Below, in pieces: positions 1-10,002 of a stretch of 64,000 nt of DNA. Position 1 is the stretch's first letter. Each line of letters begins with the position of its first letter. The notes beneath the pieces are model-generated. The model saw nothing but the letters and a program-made list of their open reading frames with translations. It was not told where the DNA came from and searched no databases. Source of the stretch: Henriciella sp. (lineage in GTDB: Bacteria; Pseudomonadota; Alphaproteobacteria; Caulobacterales; Hyphomonadaceae); contig NZ_JAPYPG010000004.1 in NCBI RefSeq assembly GCF_029937755.1, positions 248,001 to 312,000 on the forward strand, written 5' to 3'. The position numbers and the translations under genes were made by a program.

Positions 1-2462
1 TGCCGGCGCCGAAGCCCTTCCGCGAGATCTTTATGGCGAGTCCGGAAGTCGAGGGCGTGCATTGCCGCTTCGGCGCGGTCGCCCGCGGCGGGCTTCGCTG
101 GTCGGACCGGCGCGACGATTTCCGCACCGAGGTGCTGGGCCTGGTGAAGGCGCAGCAGGTGAAGAATGCCGTGATTGTTCCGGTCGGTTCGAAAGGCGGC
201 TTCTTCCCGAAGCAGATTCCGGCCAATGCCACGCGTGAAGAGCGCAACCAGGCAGGCATTTCGGCATATCGTACCTTCATCAATTCGCTTCTTGATCTCA
301 CCGGCAATCTGATCGACGGCAAGGTCGAGCAGCCGAAGAATACGGTCGTCTGGGATGGGGATGACCCCTATCTGGTCGTCGCTGCCGACAAGGGCACGGC
401 CACCTTCTCCGACATCGCGAACGAGATCAGCCTCGAACATGGCTTCTGGCTGGGCGATGCTTTCGCCTCGGGCGGCTCGGCCGGCTATGATCACAAGAAG
501 ATGGGCATTACCGCCCGCGGGGCCTGGGAGGCGGTGAAGCGCCACTTCCGCGAAATGGGCAAGGACATCCAGTCCGAACCGTTCACGGTGATCGGCTGCG
601 GTGACATGTCGGGCGACGTGTTCGGCAACGGCATGCTGCTGTCTAAGCAGATCCGGCTGAAGGCTGCCTTCAACCACATGCACATCTTCATCGACCCGGA
701 CCCGCAGGACACTGAGCGCCTGTGGCAGGAACGCCAGCGCATGTTCGAGCTGCCGCGCTCCTCCTGGATGGATTACGACCAGTCGCTGATCTCCGAAGGC
801 GGTGGCATTTTCGATCGGTCTGCCAAGTCCATCCCGCTGTCGGCGCAGATGAAGGAGCTGACGGGCCTGAAGCATGACGAGGCGACCCCCGACGAGGTGA
901 TCCACGCCCTGCTCAAGGCCGATTGCGAGCTGCTCTGGTTCGGCGGCATCGGCACCTATATCAAGGCCGCTCACGAGACCCAGGGCGATGCGGGCGACCG
1001 CGCCAATGATGCGATCCGGGTAAATGGCCGCGACCTCAAGGCGAAGGTGATCGGCGAGGGCGCCAATCTTGGCCTGACACAGGCCGGCCGGATCGAGTTC
1101 GCCCTGAAGGGCGGGCGGCTGAATACCGATGCCATCGACAATTCCGCCGGCGTCGACAGTTCCGACCATGAGGTCAACATCAAGATCCTCTGCTCCGAGG
1201 CCATTCGCCGGGGTCATCTGCCGAGCGGCGAACGCAATATCCTGCTTGCCTCGATGACCGATGAGGTCGCCGAACATGTTCTGGCCCACAATTACGACCA
1301 GACCGGCGCCCTCACCCTGGCCAGCGCGACCGCCGGACGCGACCATGAGGCCAATGAACGGCTGATGTGCTATCTCGAAGGCCGCGACGTTCTCGACCGC
1401 GATGTCGAAGGGCTGCCGCATACGTCTGAAATGCGCGAGCGCGCCGAGAACCGCGACTGGCTGACCCGCCCGGAACTGGCGGTACTGATGGCCTGGTCGA
1501 AGATTACCCTGTTCGACGATCTTGTTGCGTCCGACGTGCCGGACGATCCATGGTTCGAGACGACGCTGCGCGACTATTTCCCGGAGCCGCTGCACAAGTA
1601 TGAAGACGCGATGCAGGCTCACCGCCTGAACCGGGAGATTATTGCCACGGTGCTTGCTAACCGGCTCATCGATGCCGGTGGCCCGCTCATGCTGCTGCGG
1701 CTGCGCGAACGGTCGCATGCGACCAATGCCGACATCTGTCACGCTTTCGAGACGGCCCGCCACCTGCTGAACCATGAGACCTACAGGGACTCGATCAACG
1801 CGCTGGACAATGTGGTCCGGGCAAATGTCCAGACAGAACTCCACCAGCTTGGCGCCGATGCCGTGATGGACACGGCGGCCGCCATCCTGCGCCAGAGCAG
1901 CGAAACGCCCGTGGGCGAGTGCGTCAAACAGTTCGAGCCGGCCTTCAAGGCCTTGTCGAAGCAGCTCACCCCGTCCCTGTCAGGCTTCGAGGCCACGCAG
2001 CTTCGCCGCCGGACCGACACGCTGGAGCAGGCTGGAATCAAGCGCGCGCTGGCCGAACGCGCCGCCCAGATGCCCTTGCTGCCAATCGGGATCGATCTGC
2101 AGATTCTCGCCACACGTGCAGACATTCAGGCCAGCGATGCGCTGGAAACCTATCTCAAGATCGGCGAAGCGCTGCGCATCGACCGGCTGCGTTTCGATGC
2201 AAATCGCAGCATCGAGACCGCCTCCTACTGGGAGCGTCTGGCCACGCGGCGGCTTATCGAGGATCTGCGCCGCCAGCAGGCAGAGGCGGCCGCAAATGCC
2301 GTCGCCGCGGGCGGGATCGAAGCCTGGCTCGGCCCCCGCGAAACCGGCCGGAAAGCGCTGGTACAGCAGCTCAACAGCCTGTCCAGCACCAAGGCCTCCT
2401 TCGCGCAGTTCACGCTCGCCGCCGATGCTGTCCGTAACTTCATGGCGGAGACAGAGCACTAG
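1..2462 (+). CDS. gdhB: NAD-specific glutamate dehydrogenase, large type (5' truncated by window)
   Basis: This is the C-terminal half of a very large NAD-dependent glutamate dehydrogenase (the roughly 1,600-residue GDH-180/GDH2-type family), which interconverts glutamate and 2-oxoglutarate in the cytoplasm. The reading frame is open from base 3, so the ATG at 33 is internal and the gene starts outside the window. Near the left edge lie the family signature ARGGLRWSDRRDDFR and the glycine-lysine motif PVGSKGGF. Further on are a TVIGCGDMSGDVFGNGML segment (cofactor-binding part of the catalytic domain) and KVIGEGANLGLTQ. About 819 residues are present. The last roughly 300 residues are the helical C-terminal region typical of this family. 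The gene stops at TAG 2460-2462 and is followed by 215 bases without a gene. I am confident of the family; the symbol follows Pseudomonas/Caulobacter usage and is less certain. Confidence 0.93.
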   Translation, partial: PAPKPFREIFMASPEVEGVHCRFGAVARGGLRWSDRRDDFRTEVLGLVKAQQVKNAVIVPVGSKGGFFPKQIPANATREERNQAGISAYRTFINSLLDLTGNLIDGKVEQPKNTVVWDGDDPYLVVAADKGTATFSDIANEISLEHGFWLGDAFASGGSAGYDHKKMGITARGAWEAVKRHFREMGKDIQSEPFTVIGCGDMSGDVFGNGMLLSKQIRLKAAFNHMHIFIDPDPQDTERLWQERQRMFELPRSSWMDYDQSLISEGGGIFDRSAKSIPLSAQMKELTGLKHDEATPDEVIHALLKADCELLWFGGIGTYIKAAHETQGDAGDRANDAIRVNGRDLKAKVIGEGANLGLTQAGRIEFALKGGRLNTDAIDNSAGVDSSDHEVNIKILCSEAIRRGHLPSGERNILLASMTDEVAEHVLAHNYDQTGALTLASATAGRDHEANERLMCYLEGRDVLDRDVEGLPHTSEMRERAENRDWLTRPELAVLMAWSKITLFDDLVASDVPDDPWFETTLRDYFPEPLHKYEDAMQAHRLNREIIATVLANRLIDAGGPLMLLRLRERSHATNADICHAFETARHLLNHETYRDSINALDNVVRANVQTELHQLGADAVMDTAAAILRQSSETPVGECVKQFEPAFKALSKQLTPSLSGFEATQLRRRTDTLEQAGIKRALAERAAQMPLLPIGIDLQILATRADIQASDALETYLKIGEALRIDRLRFDANRSIETASYWERLATRRLIEDLRRQQAEAAANAVAAGGIEAWLGPRETGRKALVQQLNSLSSTKASFAQFTLAADAVRNFMAETEH

Positions 2463-2526
2463 CCAGACGCGAGTGGCGCAAACGAGCGATCACGTATCAA
2501 AGACAATTAATTCTGGAGGGGACGGA

Positions 2527-2554
2527 CCCGTCAGACGGGGACGTGTCTGACGGG
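2527..2554. repeat. Perfect 10-bp inverted repeat downstream of glutamate dehydrogenase
   Basis: CCCGTCAGAC (2527-2536) and GTCTGACGGG (2545-2554) can form a 10-bp hairpin with an 8-base loop. It lies in the gap 2463-2677 between the glutamate dehydrogenase and the convergent permease gene. No T-run follows it on either strand, so it is a poor intrinsic terminator by itself; an RNA stability element or protein-binding palindrome is equally possible. A second, weaker CGCG-based hairpin lies near 2615-2640. I see no gene in this gap. Confidence 0.6.
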
Positions 2555-2677
2555 CCCTACAGGCCACTCCGCAGGCTGGGTGGGGGGACGCACGCGGAGG
2601 CCTGATTTTCGGCTTTCACGCGAATCTTGCGCGAAAACAGGATTCCTATATGAGCCGCCTTTAGCTTCCTGCCAAGG

Positions 2678-3802
2678 CTAGTCCTCAGAGGTTTCTGCAG
2701 TGATAACCAGATCGTCATTCGCCGGTTTCGCTACCACACCACCCGGATTTCCATCCGCTGATAGTAGGACGGCAATCCATCGAGTCGAGGCCGATTGGGC
2801 AAATAGTATCATCATCAGCACGGTGAGCGGGGCGGACAGGAACATTCCCGGGATGCCCCATATCGCCCCCCAGATCGCCAGAGACAGCAGAACGATCAGA
2901 GCTGACAGATTGAGCGTCTCGCCCATGATGCGCGGCTGAACGAAGTTGCCGATGGCAAATTGCCAGAAACTCACCCCGAGAAACACGAAGAGCGCAAAGA
3001 CGTAGCTCGCATTCTCTCCCGTGGCAGGGAGCCAGGCTGGCAGGTCCGGCTGGACCAGGGCAAACAGCGTCGGCACGAAGGCGGCAACGATCGAGCCGAT
3101 GGTCGGGATATAGTTCAGCACGAAGATGAGCGCGGCGAGGAACAGCACATTGTCGGCGCCAAGCACTATCAGCGTGAAATAGGTCAGTACGGTAATCAGC
3201 GCGGAGATCACGGTCTGCGTCCACAGATAGGTCTCGATACCACGACGGGCGGCGGCGCCGACCTCGCGAACCTGTTCGCGCTGCTCGGTGATCGGGAAAA
3301 GCCGGTCAAGCTTCTGGCCCCATGCCGACTGGGCAACGAACAGGAAGGCGACATAGATCAGGATGACGACAAGATCGCCGGACAGATCGCCCGTGGCATT
3401 GGCGATGGTCGCAAAGAAGCGCTGGCCGGTTTCGTTGAAGATGATTTCCGTGAGCGTCGGCGCGCTATCGAGGCGCAGTACGCCATAGACATCGGCGATC
3501 AGGACGTTGATCTTCTGCTCATAGTCACTTGCCTGCTCTCCGAACTGCGCGATGCCCTGGGCAAACAGCGCGAAGAACAGGCCGAAGCCGAGCAGCACAA
3601 GCAGGATCGCAATGGCCCGGCTTATACGACGCCCCAGAAAGTGAACCTGCTCGTCGATGACGCGCGCAAACCCTTCCATGATGAGGAAGAGGAAGACCGC
3701 CAGCGCGAACGGCGCGAGGATCGATCTGCCGAAATACAGGATCGCAATCATGACGCCCGTGGCGATAATCCAGATACCGACAACGCCCGAGCGAAGTGTC
3801 AT
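2678..3802 (-). CDS. AI-2E / PerM-family membrane permease
   Basis: A 374-residue polytopic membrane protein of the AI-2E transporter superfamily (PerM/YdiK/TqsA-like). Hydrophobic segments are seen at about residues 7-27, 29-50, 64-90, 145-165, 195-235, 265-290 and 300-335, with the usual large hydrophilic stretch between the third and fourth. The segment near residue 220, with FVLNYIPTIGSIVA, matches the conserved NYIP.iG block of the family. Members are proposed exporters of small molecules or Na+/H+-type antiporters; the substrate cannot be read from sequence. The start ATG at 3802 is preceded by a G-rich Shine-Dalgarno inside the end of the upstream YrhK-like gene, three bases away, so the two are very likely co-transcribed and translationally coupled. 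Confidence 0.85.
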   Translation of the reverse strand: MTLRSGVVGIWIIATGVMIAILYFGRSILAPFALAVFLFLIMEGFARVIDEQVHFLGRRISRAIAILLVLLGFGLFFALFAQGIAQFGEQASDYEQKINVLIADVYGVLRLDSAPTLTEIIFNETGQRFFATIANATGDLSGDLVVILIYVAFLFVAQSAWGQKLDRLFPITEQREQVREVGAAARRGIETYLWTQTVISALITVLTYFTLIVLGADNVLFLAALIFVLNYIPTIGSIVAAFVPTLFALVQPDLPAWLPATGENASYVFALFVFLGVSFWQFAIGNFVQPRIMGETLNLSALIVLLSLAIWGAIWGIPGMFLSAPLTVLMMILFAQSASTRWIAVLLSADGNPGGVVAKPANDDLVITAETSED

Positions 3803-3805
3803 GAT

Positions 3806-4087
3806 CTATCCCCCCTCATTCTCCAGCCCCGGCACAGGCAGCCGGGCCATGTGCAGATCCCGCACAACGTGGATGCATGGCCTGACCGCAAAGAATACCG
3901 AGCCGATCAGAAAGAGCCATGTCGCCGAAGTTTGCGTCTCCTCGGAGAAAAATAACGCCGAGCCGACGATAAACGCAATGGCCGCCAGAGCATCAACCGA
4001 GTCGTAGACGGTCTGGTAGGCGTTGTAGACCTCGCCATGCTTCCGGGTGTCGAAATTTCTCCAGTGTTGATTGTTTTTCCTGCTCAT
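3806..4087 (-). CDS. YrhK-like small membrane protein
   Basis: A 93-residue protein resembling the YrhK domain: an N-terminal soluble segment with a Tyr-rich stretch (VYNAYQTVYDSVDA), then two membrane segments at about residues 32-50 and 56-72, the latter with the family-like WLFLIGSVFFAVRP, and a basic HVVRDLHMARL tail. The start is secure: AAAGGAGG lies just upstream of the ATG at 4087. The stop abuts the start of the AI-2E-type permease, indicating a two-gene operon read leftward. The function of the family is not known. Confidence 0.75.
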   Translation of the reverse strand: MSRKNNQHWRNFDTRKHGEVYNAYQTVYDSVDALAAIAFIVGSALFFSEETQTSATWLFLIGSVFFAVRPCIHVVRDLHMARLPVPGLENEGG

Positions 4088-4223
4088 TCGTGGAGCCTCC
4101 TTTCAGCTTTAATCAATGCAGGTGGCGGCGAGATGATCCGCTTGCCTTTCTCGACATACCGGGCTTTGCCCGATGACGCATTTGCGTCTAGCTTCATATC
4201 CATTGATTTGAGGGAGCGGGTGA

Positions 4224-5729
4224 ATGGGTGACGCGATCTATCTTGGCGGGGGTGGGCCCGAGCAGAACGAAGCGCAGACCCTGCGGCTCGACCGGGCCAA
4301 CCGTCATGGCATCATCGCGGGCGCCACGGGCACGGGCAAGACAGTGACGTTGCAGATCCTCGCCGAGGGCTTCTCGAATAAAGGCGTCCCGGTTTTTTGC
4401 GCCGATGTGAAGGGCGACCTGTCCGGCCTGTGCATGAGTGGCACCGAGAGTTTCAAGCTGCACGATGCCTTCATGTCGCGCGCCGGCAAGATCGGCTTCG
4501 AGGACTATACCTATCATGAGGTGCCGTCCGTCTTCTGGGACGTGTTCGGCGAAAAGGGTCATCCGGTCCGCGCGACGATTGCGGAAATGGGACCCACGCT
4601 GCTCGCCCGGCTGATGGACCTCACGGAGACCCAGGAAGGCGTGCTCAATGTCGCCTTCGAATATGCCGATGATGAGGGCCTGCTTCTGCTGGACCTCAAG
4701 GACCTGCAGAAACTGCTCATCCATCTCGGCCAGAAAGAGGTGCGTGACGATGTTTCGCTGCGCTATGGCAATATCGCTTCGGCATCCCTGAGCGCCATCC
4801 AGCGCAGCCTGCTACAGCTCGAGCGCGCCGGTGCGGAGCAATTCTTCGGCGAACCGGCGCTCGACCTGATGGACTTGATGCGCGTCGGTCTCGACGGGCG
4901 CGGTGTCGTCAACATCATGGACGCGACGAAGCTCATCAACTCGCCGAAGCTCTACTCGACTTTTCTGCTCTGGCTGCTGTCTGAACTGTTCGAGCGGCTG
5001 CCGGAAGTCGGCGACCCGGACAAGCCGAAACTCGTCTTCTTCTTCGATGAGGCCCACCTTCTGTTCAAGGACGCGCCAAAGGCGCTGCTATCCAAGATCG
5101 AACAGGTCGTCCGTCTCATCCGCTCGAAGGGCGTTGGCGTCTATTTCGTCACGCAGAACCCGCGCGACCTTCCCGACAGCGTGCTCGCCCAGCTCGGCAA
5201 CCGCATCCAGCACGCGCTGCGCGCCTATACGCCGACCGAACGCAAGGGCGTGAAGGCCGCGTCTGAAAGCTTCCGGCCCAATCCGGATTTCGACACAGAA
5301 GAAGTGATCACGCAGCTCGGCACGGGTGAGGCGCTGGTGTCGACGCTGGATGAGAAAGCCGCGCCGAGCGTCGTCCAGCGCACGCTGATCCGCCCGCCCT
5401 CTTCCCGCCTCGGACCGATCACACCGGCCGAGCGCAAGGAGATCATGAGCCGCAGCCCGGTCGCCAGCCAGTATGACGAGGCCATCGACCGGGAGTCCGC
5501 CTACGAGATCCTGCTCGAGAAGGAAGAGGCAGCCGCCGACGAAGCCGAACGCCTCGCCCGCGAGGAGGAAAAGGCGAAGAAGGCGCTGGAGAAAAAGAAA
5601 TCCCGCAAGCGCTCGTCAGGCCGACAGACTGCGACCGAGGCAGCCGTGAAGACGGCCACGCGAACCTTGGCGCGGGACATTACCCGCTATGTTCTGCGAG
5701 GCATTCTGGGCAGCATGAAACGCCGCTAA
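4224..5729 (+). CDS. HerA-like / DUF853 P-loop ATPase
   Basis: A 501-residue cytoplasmic ATPase of the HerA-like/DUF853 (YjgR) group within the FtsK-HerA superfamily. The Walker A motif is GATGTGKT at about residues 31-38 and the Walker B region is [13 protein letters not shown] at about 271-283. The sensor-like [27 protein letters not shown] block follows, ending in the conserved R/Q-rich segment of this family. The C-terminus (about 420-480) is a charged Glu/Lys-rich, probably coiled region, with a basic tail. HerA proper pairs with NurA nuclease, but no nurA is adjacent here, and the DUF853 subgroup generally stands alone; its role is unclear. Start ATG 4224 has GGGAG nearby upstream. Transcribed divergently from the YrhK/AI-2E operon across a 136-base gap. 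Confidence 0.87.
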   Translation: MGDAIYLGGGGPEQNEAQTLRLDRANRHGIIAGATGTGKTVTLQILAEGFSNKGVPVFCADVKGDLSGLCMSGTESFKLHDAFMSRAGKIGFEDYTYHEVPSVFWDVFGEKGHPVRATIAEMGPTLLARLMDLTETQEGVLNVAFEYADDEGLLLLDLKDLQKLLIHLGQKEVRDDVSLRYGNIASASLSAIQRSLLQLERAGAEQFFGEPALDLMDLMRVGLDGRGVVNIMDATKLINSPKLYSTFLLWLLSELFERLPEVGDPDKPKLVFFFDEAHLLFKDAPKALLSKIEQVVRLIRSKGVGVYFVTQNPRDLPDSVLAQLGNRIQHALRAYTPTERKGVKAASESFRPNPDFDTEEVITQLGTGEALVSTLDEKAAPSVVQRTLIRPPSSRLGPITPAERKEIMSRSPVASQYDEAIDRESAYEILLEKEEAAADEAERLAREEEKAKKALEKKKSRKRSSGRQTATEAAVKTATRTLARDITRYVLRGILGSMKRR

Positions 5730-5893
5730 GCGTACAAATCCGGACGCCCAACAACCCTGGATAGCGGTTTTCTGTGACTCGGAATCCCCGTCACAAAACT
5801 TGAGAAAAATCGTTGCCGAGCTGACGCAAATCCTTCGCCGAAGCGTCATGCAACACTGCTAGCCGCCTCTCGACTTCAAGAGGGGTGTATCCA

Positions 5894-8740
5894 ATGAAAT
5901 TTCGCTACAGAAAACTGATCACAACCGGCCTGATCAGCGCAGGCCTTGCGCAGATCGCTTCCGCCGACATCATTCGCGGACAGGTCACCGATGCGTCCGG
6001 CGAAGCGCCGCTGGAAGGCGCGATCGTCCGCATCGAAGGGCTGGACCGGTCGACCACGACGGACCGCTATGGCGACTACCGCTTCGCCAACATCCCGGCG
6101 GGCGAATACACGGTCTCGGTCTCCTATATCGGCGCCCAGCCGGTCACAGAAACCGTAACCGTCCAGAACGAGGCCAGGCTCGATGTCCGCGTCGGCAGCG
6201 ATGTGCGCTATCTCGACAACGTGCTCGTCGTCGGCTCCAAGGCCGCCCAGGCCGGTGCCATCAACCAGCAGCGCGCCTCCGGCGCCATCATCAGCGTCAT
6301 CGACTCCGACGGCCTCGGCAACTTCCCGGACACGACCGTCGCGGACTCACTGGCGCGTGTTCCCGGCCTCTCGATCGAGACCGACCAGGGCGAAGGCCGT
6401 TATGTGTCCATCCGCGGGATCAATACCGACCTGATCGCCGCCTCCATCAACGGCGTGCGCACACCGTCGCCGGAAGACCGCCGCGGCGTCCTGCTGGATG
6501 GCGTGCCGTCCGACCTGCTTGATGGTATCACGGTGCAGAAGTCGCTGACCCCGAATGTCGATGCAGACAGCCTTGGCGGCGTGATCGACCTGAAGACCAT
6601 CTCCGCCTTCGACCGCGACGGCCGCTTCATCCGCGCCAAGCTGGAAGGCGCCTATAACGAGATTTCCGAACAGGTCTCCCCGAAGGCGACGTTGACCTAT
6701 TCCGATACGTTCAATGACACGCTCGGCGTTGCCCTGTCGGTAAATTATCAGGATCTCGCCATCGAGACCCACAATAACGAGACCGGCGAGTGGGGCTTTC
6801 TAGACGACGGCACCGCCTTCCTGAACGATGACTATGAGCAGCGCTGGTACGATCTGACCCGTCAGCGTCTCGGCTTCATTGCCAATTTCGACTGGCGCGT
6901 CAGCGATAACACCGACCTCTACCTGCGCACCCTGTACAACAATTATGAGGATAACGAAGTCCGCAACAAGTTCGAGTTCCGCGATCTCGACGATGCCGAG
7001 GATGATGGCGTCGTAACCGCCAACTCCCAGACCCTGCCGCTCAACGAGATGGACGCCGAAGTCCGCCAGCGCCGCGAAGTGCGCCAGATCCAGACCTATG
7101 CGCTCGGTGGCCAGACCGACTGGCAGGCATGGAGCTTCGACTATGAAGTCGCCTATGCCTATGCCGAGGAGGACGACAGCGACAATCACGACGTCACCTT
7201 CCGCTTCGAGGACATTCAGGATGCTGCAGCGGCGGCAGGCCTGGCCGACAGCGATGTCGTGATCGATTTCTCGAACCCGGAAACCCCGAAATTCTCCGGG
7301 GCCCTGCTCGACCTCGTCTACGACCCGTCCAATTATTTCCTCGACGCCTTCGAGGAGGAGGAGACCGTCAATGAGGATGCCGAGATCTCGGCGCGGTTCG
7401 ACATTTCCCGCGAGAGCCTGATCGGTGACACGCCGGTTGAGTGGCAGGCTGGCATGAAGATCCGCGACCGCGAAAAGACCCGGGACGCCAATGTCACTTT
7501 CTATGAAGCTGACGACTTCAACCTTTCCCCCTTCGTGGGCAACCAGCTGATTTCAGGATGGCGGCTGGCCAATCCGATGCCGGCCTGGCCCGATCCGGAC
7601 CTGACGTCAGCCCTGCGCAATGGCGCCGGAGAAGGCTTCGAGCTGGATGAGGACTCGACCAATTTCGACAGCCTCGCCGAAGACTTCACCATCGATGAGC
7701 AGATCCTCGCCGCCTACGCGATGGGCACGTTCGACCTTGGACCGCTGACCCTGATCGCTGGCGTCCGGATGGAAGACACCAAGACCGACCTCAGCGGCAA
7801 CATCTTTGCCGAGGAGGACGATCCGGCCAATCTCGTGCGCCGCAATGTCTCGAACGATTACACCAACTGGCTGCCGTCGATTAACGCCAGGTACGCGTTC
7901 AATGACAAGCTCATCGCCCGTGGCGCCTACTATGCGGCGGTGGTTCGCCCGTCCTTCGGTGAGATGGCCCCGTTCACGGCCTTCAATGACGACCGCGACG
8001 AACTCGAGCTCGGCAATCCGAACCTCGATCCGTACGAAGCGGACAATTTCGATCTCAGCCTGGAATACTATCCGACGGAACTCTCTGTCCTCTCGGTCGG
8101 CGCCTTCTACAAGCAGATCGACAATGCCATCTTCCCGGCCACCTTCGAGCGCGAGGAGGACGATAATGGCGACCTCGTCCCGCTGAGCGAATTCCTGCAA
8201 ACCGTGCCGGTGGACCTCAGCTATCTCACGCCCGGTCAGCTGGCCGACGTGGAGGAAGTCACCTCTTTCATCAATGTTGGCTCCAGCGAACTCTACGGCA
8301 TCGAGTTCAACTATGTTCAGAGCCTCTCCGACCTGAACCCGATGCTCGAGGGCTTCCTCGTCTCGGCCAACCTGACGCTGACCGACAGCGAAAGCACGCT
8401 GCCGGATGGCCGGGAGGTGTCCTTCCTGAAACAGTCGGAGACGATCTGGAACCTGGCCGTCGGCTATGACAAGGGCCCCTGGGACCTGCGCGTCTCGGCC
8501 AACTATCGCGGCGACTATATCGATGAACTGTTCGAGGAAGACCTGGACCGCATGACCAATGACCGCCTGCTTGTCGAGGCTTCAGCCAAGTACAAGGTCA
8601 ACGACCACATCCAGCTTTACCTGGAGGGCAAGAACCTCACCGACGAGCCGGAATACTACTATTTCGGCAGCGAACGTCGCCTCTCGCAGTATGACGAGTT
8701 CGGGACGACCGTCGTTTTCGGCGCCCGCCTGACCTATTAA
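5894..8740 (+). CDS. TonB-dependent receptor with N-terminal carboxypeptidase-regulatory-like domain
   Basis: Outer-membrane TonB-dependent receptor of about 948 residues. A signal peptide ends near ...QIASA. It is followed by a CarboxypepD-regulatory-like beta-sandwich (about residues 25-100, IRGQVTDASGEAPLEGA...), a plug domain (about 110-230, with VADSLARVPGLSI and YVSIRGINTDL) and a 22-strand beta-barrel with many acidic loops. The chain ends in an aromatic residue (GARLTY), as expected for BAM recognition. The start at ATG 5894 is favoured over GTG 5885 because AGAGGGG lies 8 bases upstream. The architecture matches the TonB-Xanthomonas/Caulobacter group. The adjacent phytase lipoprotein, 87 bases downstream on the same strand, suggests import of inositol phosphates or liberated products; that link is inference from context. 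Confidence 0.92.
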   Translation: MKFRYRKLITTGLISAGLAQIASADIIRGQVTDASGEAPLEGAIVRIEGLDRSTTTDRYGDYRFANIPAGEYTVSVSYIGAQPVTETVTVQNEARLDVRVGSDVRYLDNVLVVGSKAAQAGAINQQRASGAIISVIDSDGLGNFPDTTVADSLARVPGLSIETDQGEGRYVSIRGINTDLIAASINGVRTPSPEDRRGVLLDGVPSDLLDGITVQKSLTPNVDADSLGGVIDLKTISAFDRDGRFIRAKLEGAYNEISEQVSPKATLTYSDTFNDTLGVALSVNYQDLAIETHNNETGEWGFLDDGTAFLNDDYEQRWYDLTRQRLGFIANFDWRVSDNTDLYLRTLYNNYEDNEVRNKFEFRDLDDAEDDGVVTANSQTLPLNEMDAEVRQRREVRQIQTYALGGQTDWQAWSFDYEVAYAYAEEDDSDNHDVTFRFEDIQDAAAAAGLADSDVVIDFSNPETPKFSGALLDLVYDPSNYFLDAFEEEETVNEDAEISARFDISRESLIGDTPVEWQAGMKIRDREKTRDANVTFYEADDFNLSPFVGNQLISGWRLANPMPAWPDPDLTSALRNGAGEGFELDEDSTNFDSLAEDFTIDEQILAAYAMGTFDLGPLTLIAGVRMEDTKTDLSGNIFAEEDDPANLVRRNVSNDYTNWLPSINARYAFNDKLIARGAYYAAVVRPSFGEMAPFTAFNDDRDELELGNPNLDPYEADNFDLSLEYYPTELSVLSVGAFYKQIDNAIFPATFEREEDDNGDLVPLSEFLQTVPVDLSYLTPGQLADVEEVTSFINVGSSELYGIEFNYVQSLSDLNPMLEGFLVSANLTLTDSESTLPDGREVSFLKQSETIWNLAVGYDKGPWDLRVSANYRGDYIDELFEEDLDRMTNDRLLVEASAKYKVNDHIQLYLEGKNLTDEPEYYYFGSERRLSQYDEFGTTVVFGARLTY

Positions 8741-8827
8741 GGACGGGCATACGGTCGACAAGGCGGGCCGGAGCGCACAGCGTTTCCGGCCTGCCGCCCC
8801 TTTATGAAACCAATCAGGACCTTTCCA

Positions 8828-9871
8828 ATGACTTTCCGCCTCCTCATGCTCGCCGGAGCCGCCCTCGCCCTCACCGCTTGCGAAACCGACGATGTCTGGG
8901 TCGATGATGGCCTGCCCGCAACCTCCGTTCCCGCCAGCTTCGAAACCGATCCGATGGCCGGCACGGGCGACCGCGCCGACGATCCGGCGCTCTGGGTGCA
9001 TCCGCAAGATGCCGCGAAGAGCCTGATCCTCGGCACCAACAAGGATGAGGGCCTGCACGTCTACAGTCTCAGTGGCGCCGAGACCCAGTTCCTTGATGTC
9101 GGCCGCCTGAACAATGTCGATGTCCGCGGCAACATCGCCGTCGCATCGAATGACGAATTCAACGCGATCTCATGGTTCGCGATGCCCCCCTCGACGGAGA
9201 AAGTCTCGCACTGGTTCGACAGCCCGACCGGGAAGGACGAGCCTTACGGCATCTGTATGGGCAGGATGGGTGAGGATATTCTTGCCATTCCCACCTACAA
9301 GGATGGCTCCATCCAGATCTGGAAGAAGTCGGGCACCTATGGGGCTCCTTCTGCAGACCTCGTCCGCAGCGTGCAGGTCGGCCAGTTCGGCCCGAAACAG
9401 CTCGAAGGCTGCGTCGTCGATGACCGCGCCGGTGTGGTTTTCATCGGCGAGGAAGAGCGCGGCATCTGGAAGCTCGACCTGCGCAACCCCGACAGCACGC
9501 CCGAGAGTGTCGACACGATCGCGGCCGGCAATGGCCTCGTCGCTGACGTGGAAGGCCTGTCGCTCTGGATTGGCGAAGGCGATGCGGGCTATCTCGTCGC
9601 CTCCGCCCAGGCCGCCGACCGCTATGTCGTCTATGACCGCGCCGCCCCGCATGCCCCGCGCGGCATCTTCAAGGTTGGCGGGAGCGAAGATGGCAGCGTC
9701 GATGCCGTCAGCCATACCGATGGCCTCGACGCCTCATCTGCCGCGCTGCCCGGCTATCCGCGCGGTGTGCTGATCGTGCAGGACGATGCCAACCCGGTTT
9801 CCGAGGTCGACCAGAACTTCAAGGTCGTCGACTGGGCCGCCATCGAAACGGCGCTCGGCCTCGCCGAGTAG
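8828..9871 (+). CDS. Beta-propeller phytase lipoprotein
   Basis: A 347-residue secreted enzyme of the beta-propeller (3-)phytase family, which hydrolyses phytate to lower inositol phosphates and phosphate in a calcium-dependent manner. Family features are the N-terminal DDPALWVHP motif, KDEGLHVYSL, the VDVRGNIAVASNDE region and PYGICMGRM, with the acidic VVDDRAGVVFIGEEERGIW block in the middle. I place the start at ATG 8828 rather than ATG 8804: an AGGA sequence lies about 8 bases upstream and the product then begins with a classical lipoprotein signal ending LALTAC, so the mature protein is probably anchored in the outer membrane. It follows a TonB receptor on the same strand and is followed by a 131-base gap. 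Confidence 0.9.
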   Translation: MTFRLLMLAGAALALTACETDDVWVDDGLPATSVPASFETDPMAGTGDRADDPALWVHPQDAAKSLILGTNKDEGLHVYSLSGAETQFLDVGRLNNVDVRGNIAVASNDEFNAISWFAMPPSTEKVSHWFDSPTGKDEPYGICMGRMGEDILAIPTYKDGSIQIWKKSGTYGAPSADLVRSVQVGQFGPKQLEGCVVDDRAGVVFIGEEERGIWKLDLRNPDSTPESVDTIAAGNGLVADVEGLSLWIGEGDAGYLVASAQAADRYVVYDRAAPHAPRGIFKVGGSEDGSVDAVSHTDGLDASSAALPGYPRGVLIVQDDANPVSEVDQNFKVVDWAAIETALGLAE

Positions 9872-10002
9872 CCGCGGCTGAGATCTCCCACATCGCCCTG
9901 TTACCTCAATTTCACACGGGGTGACGGGGCGATAGCGCTTTCAATTGTGGCGCACGGGCCTTAGATACGGGGCAGCAAAACGAAGACCACCGGAGGATCG
10001 AT

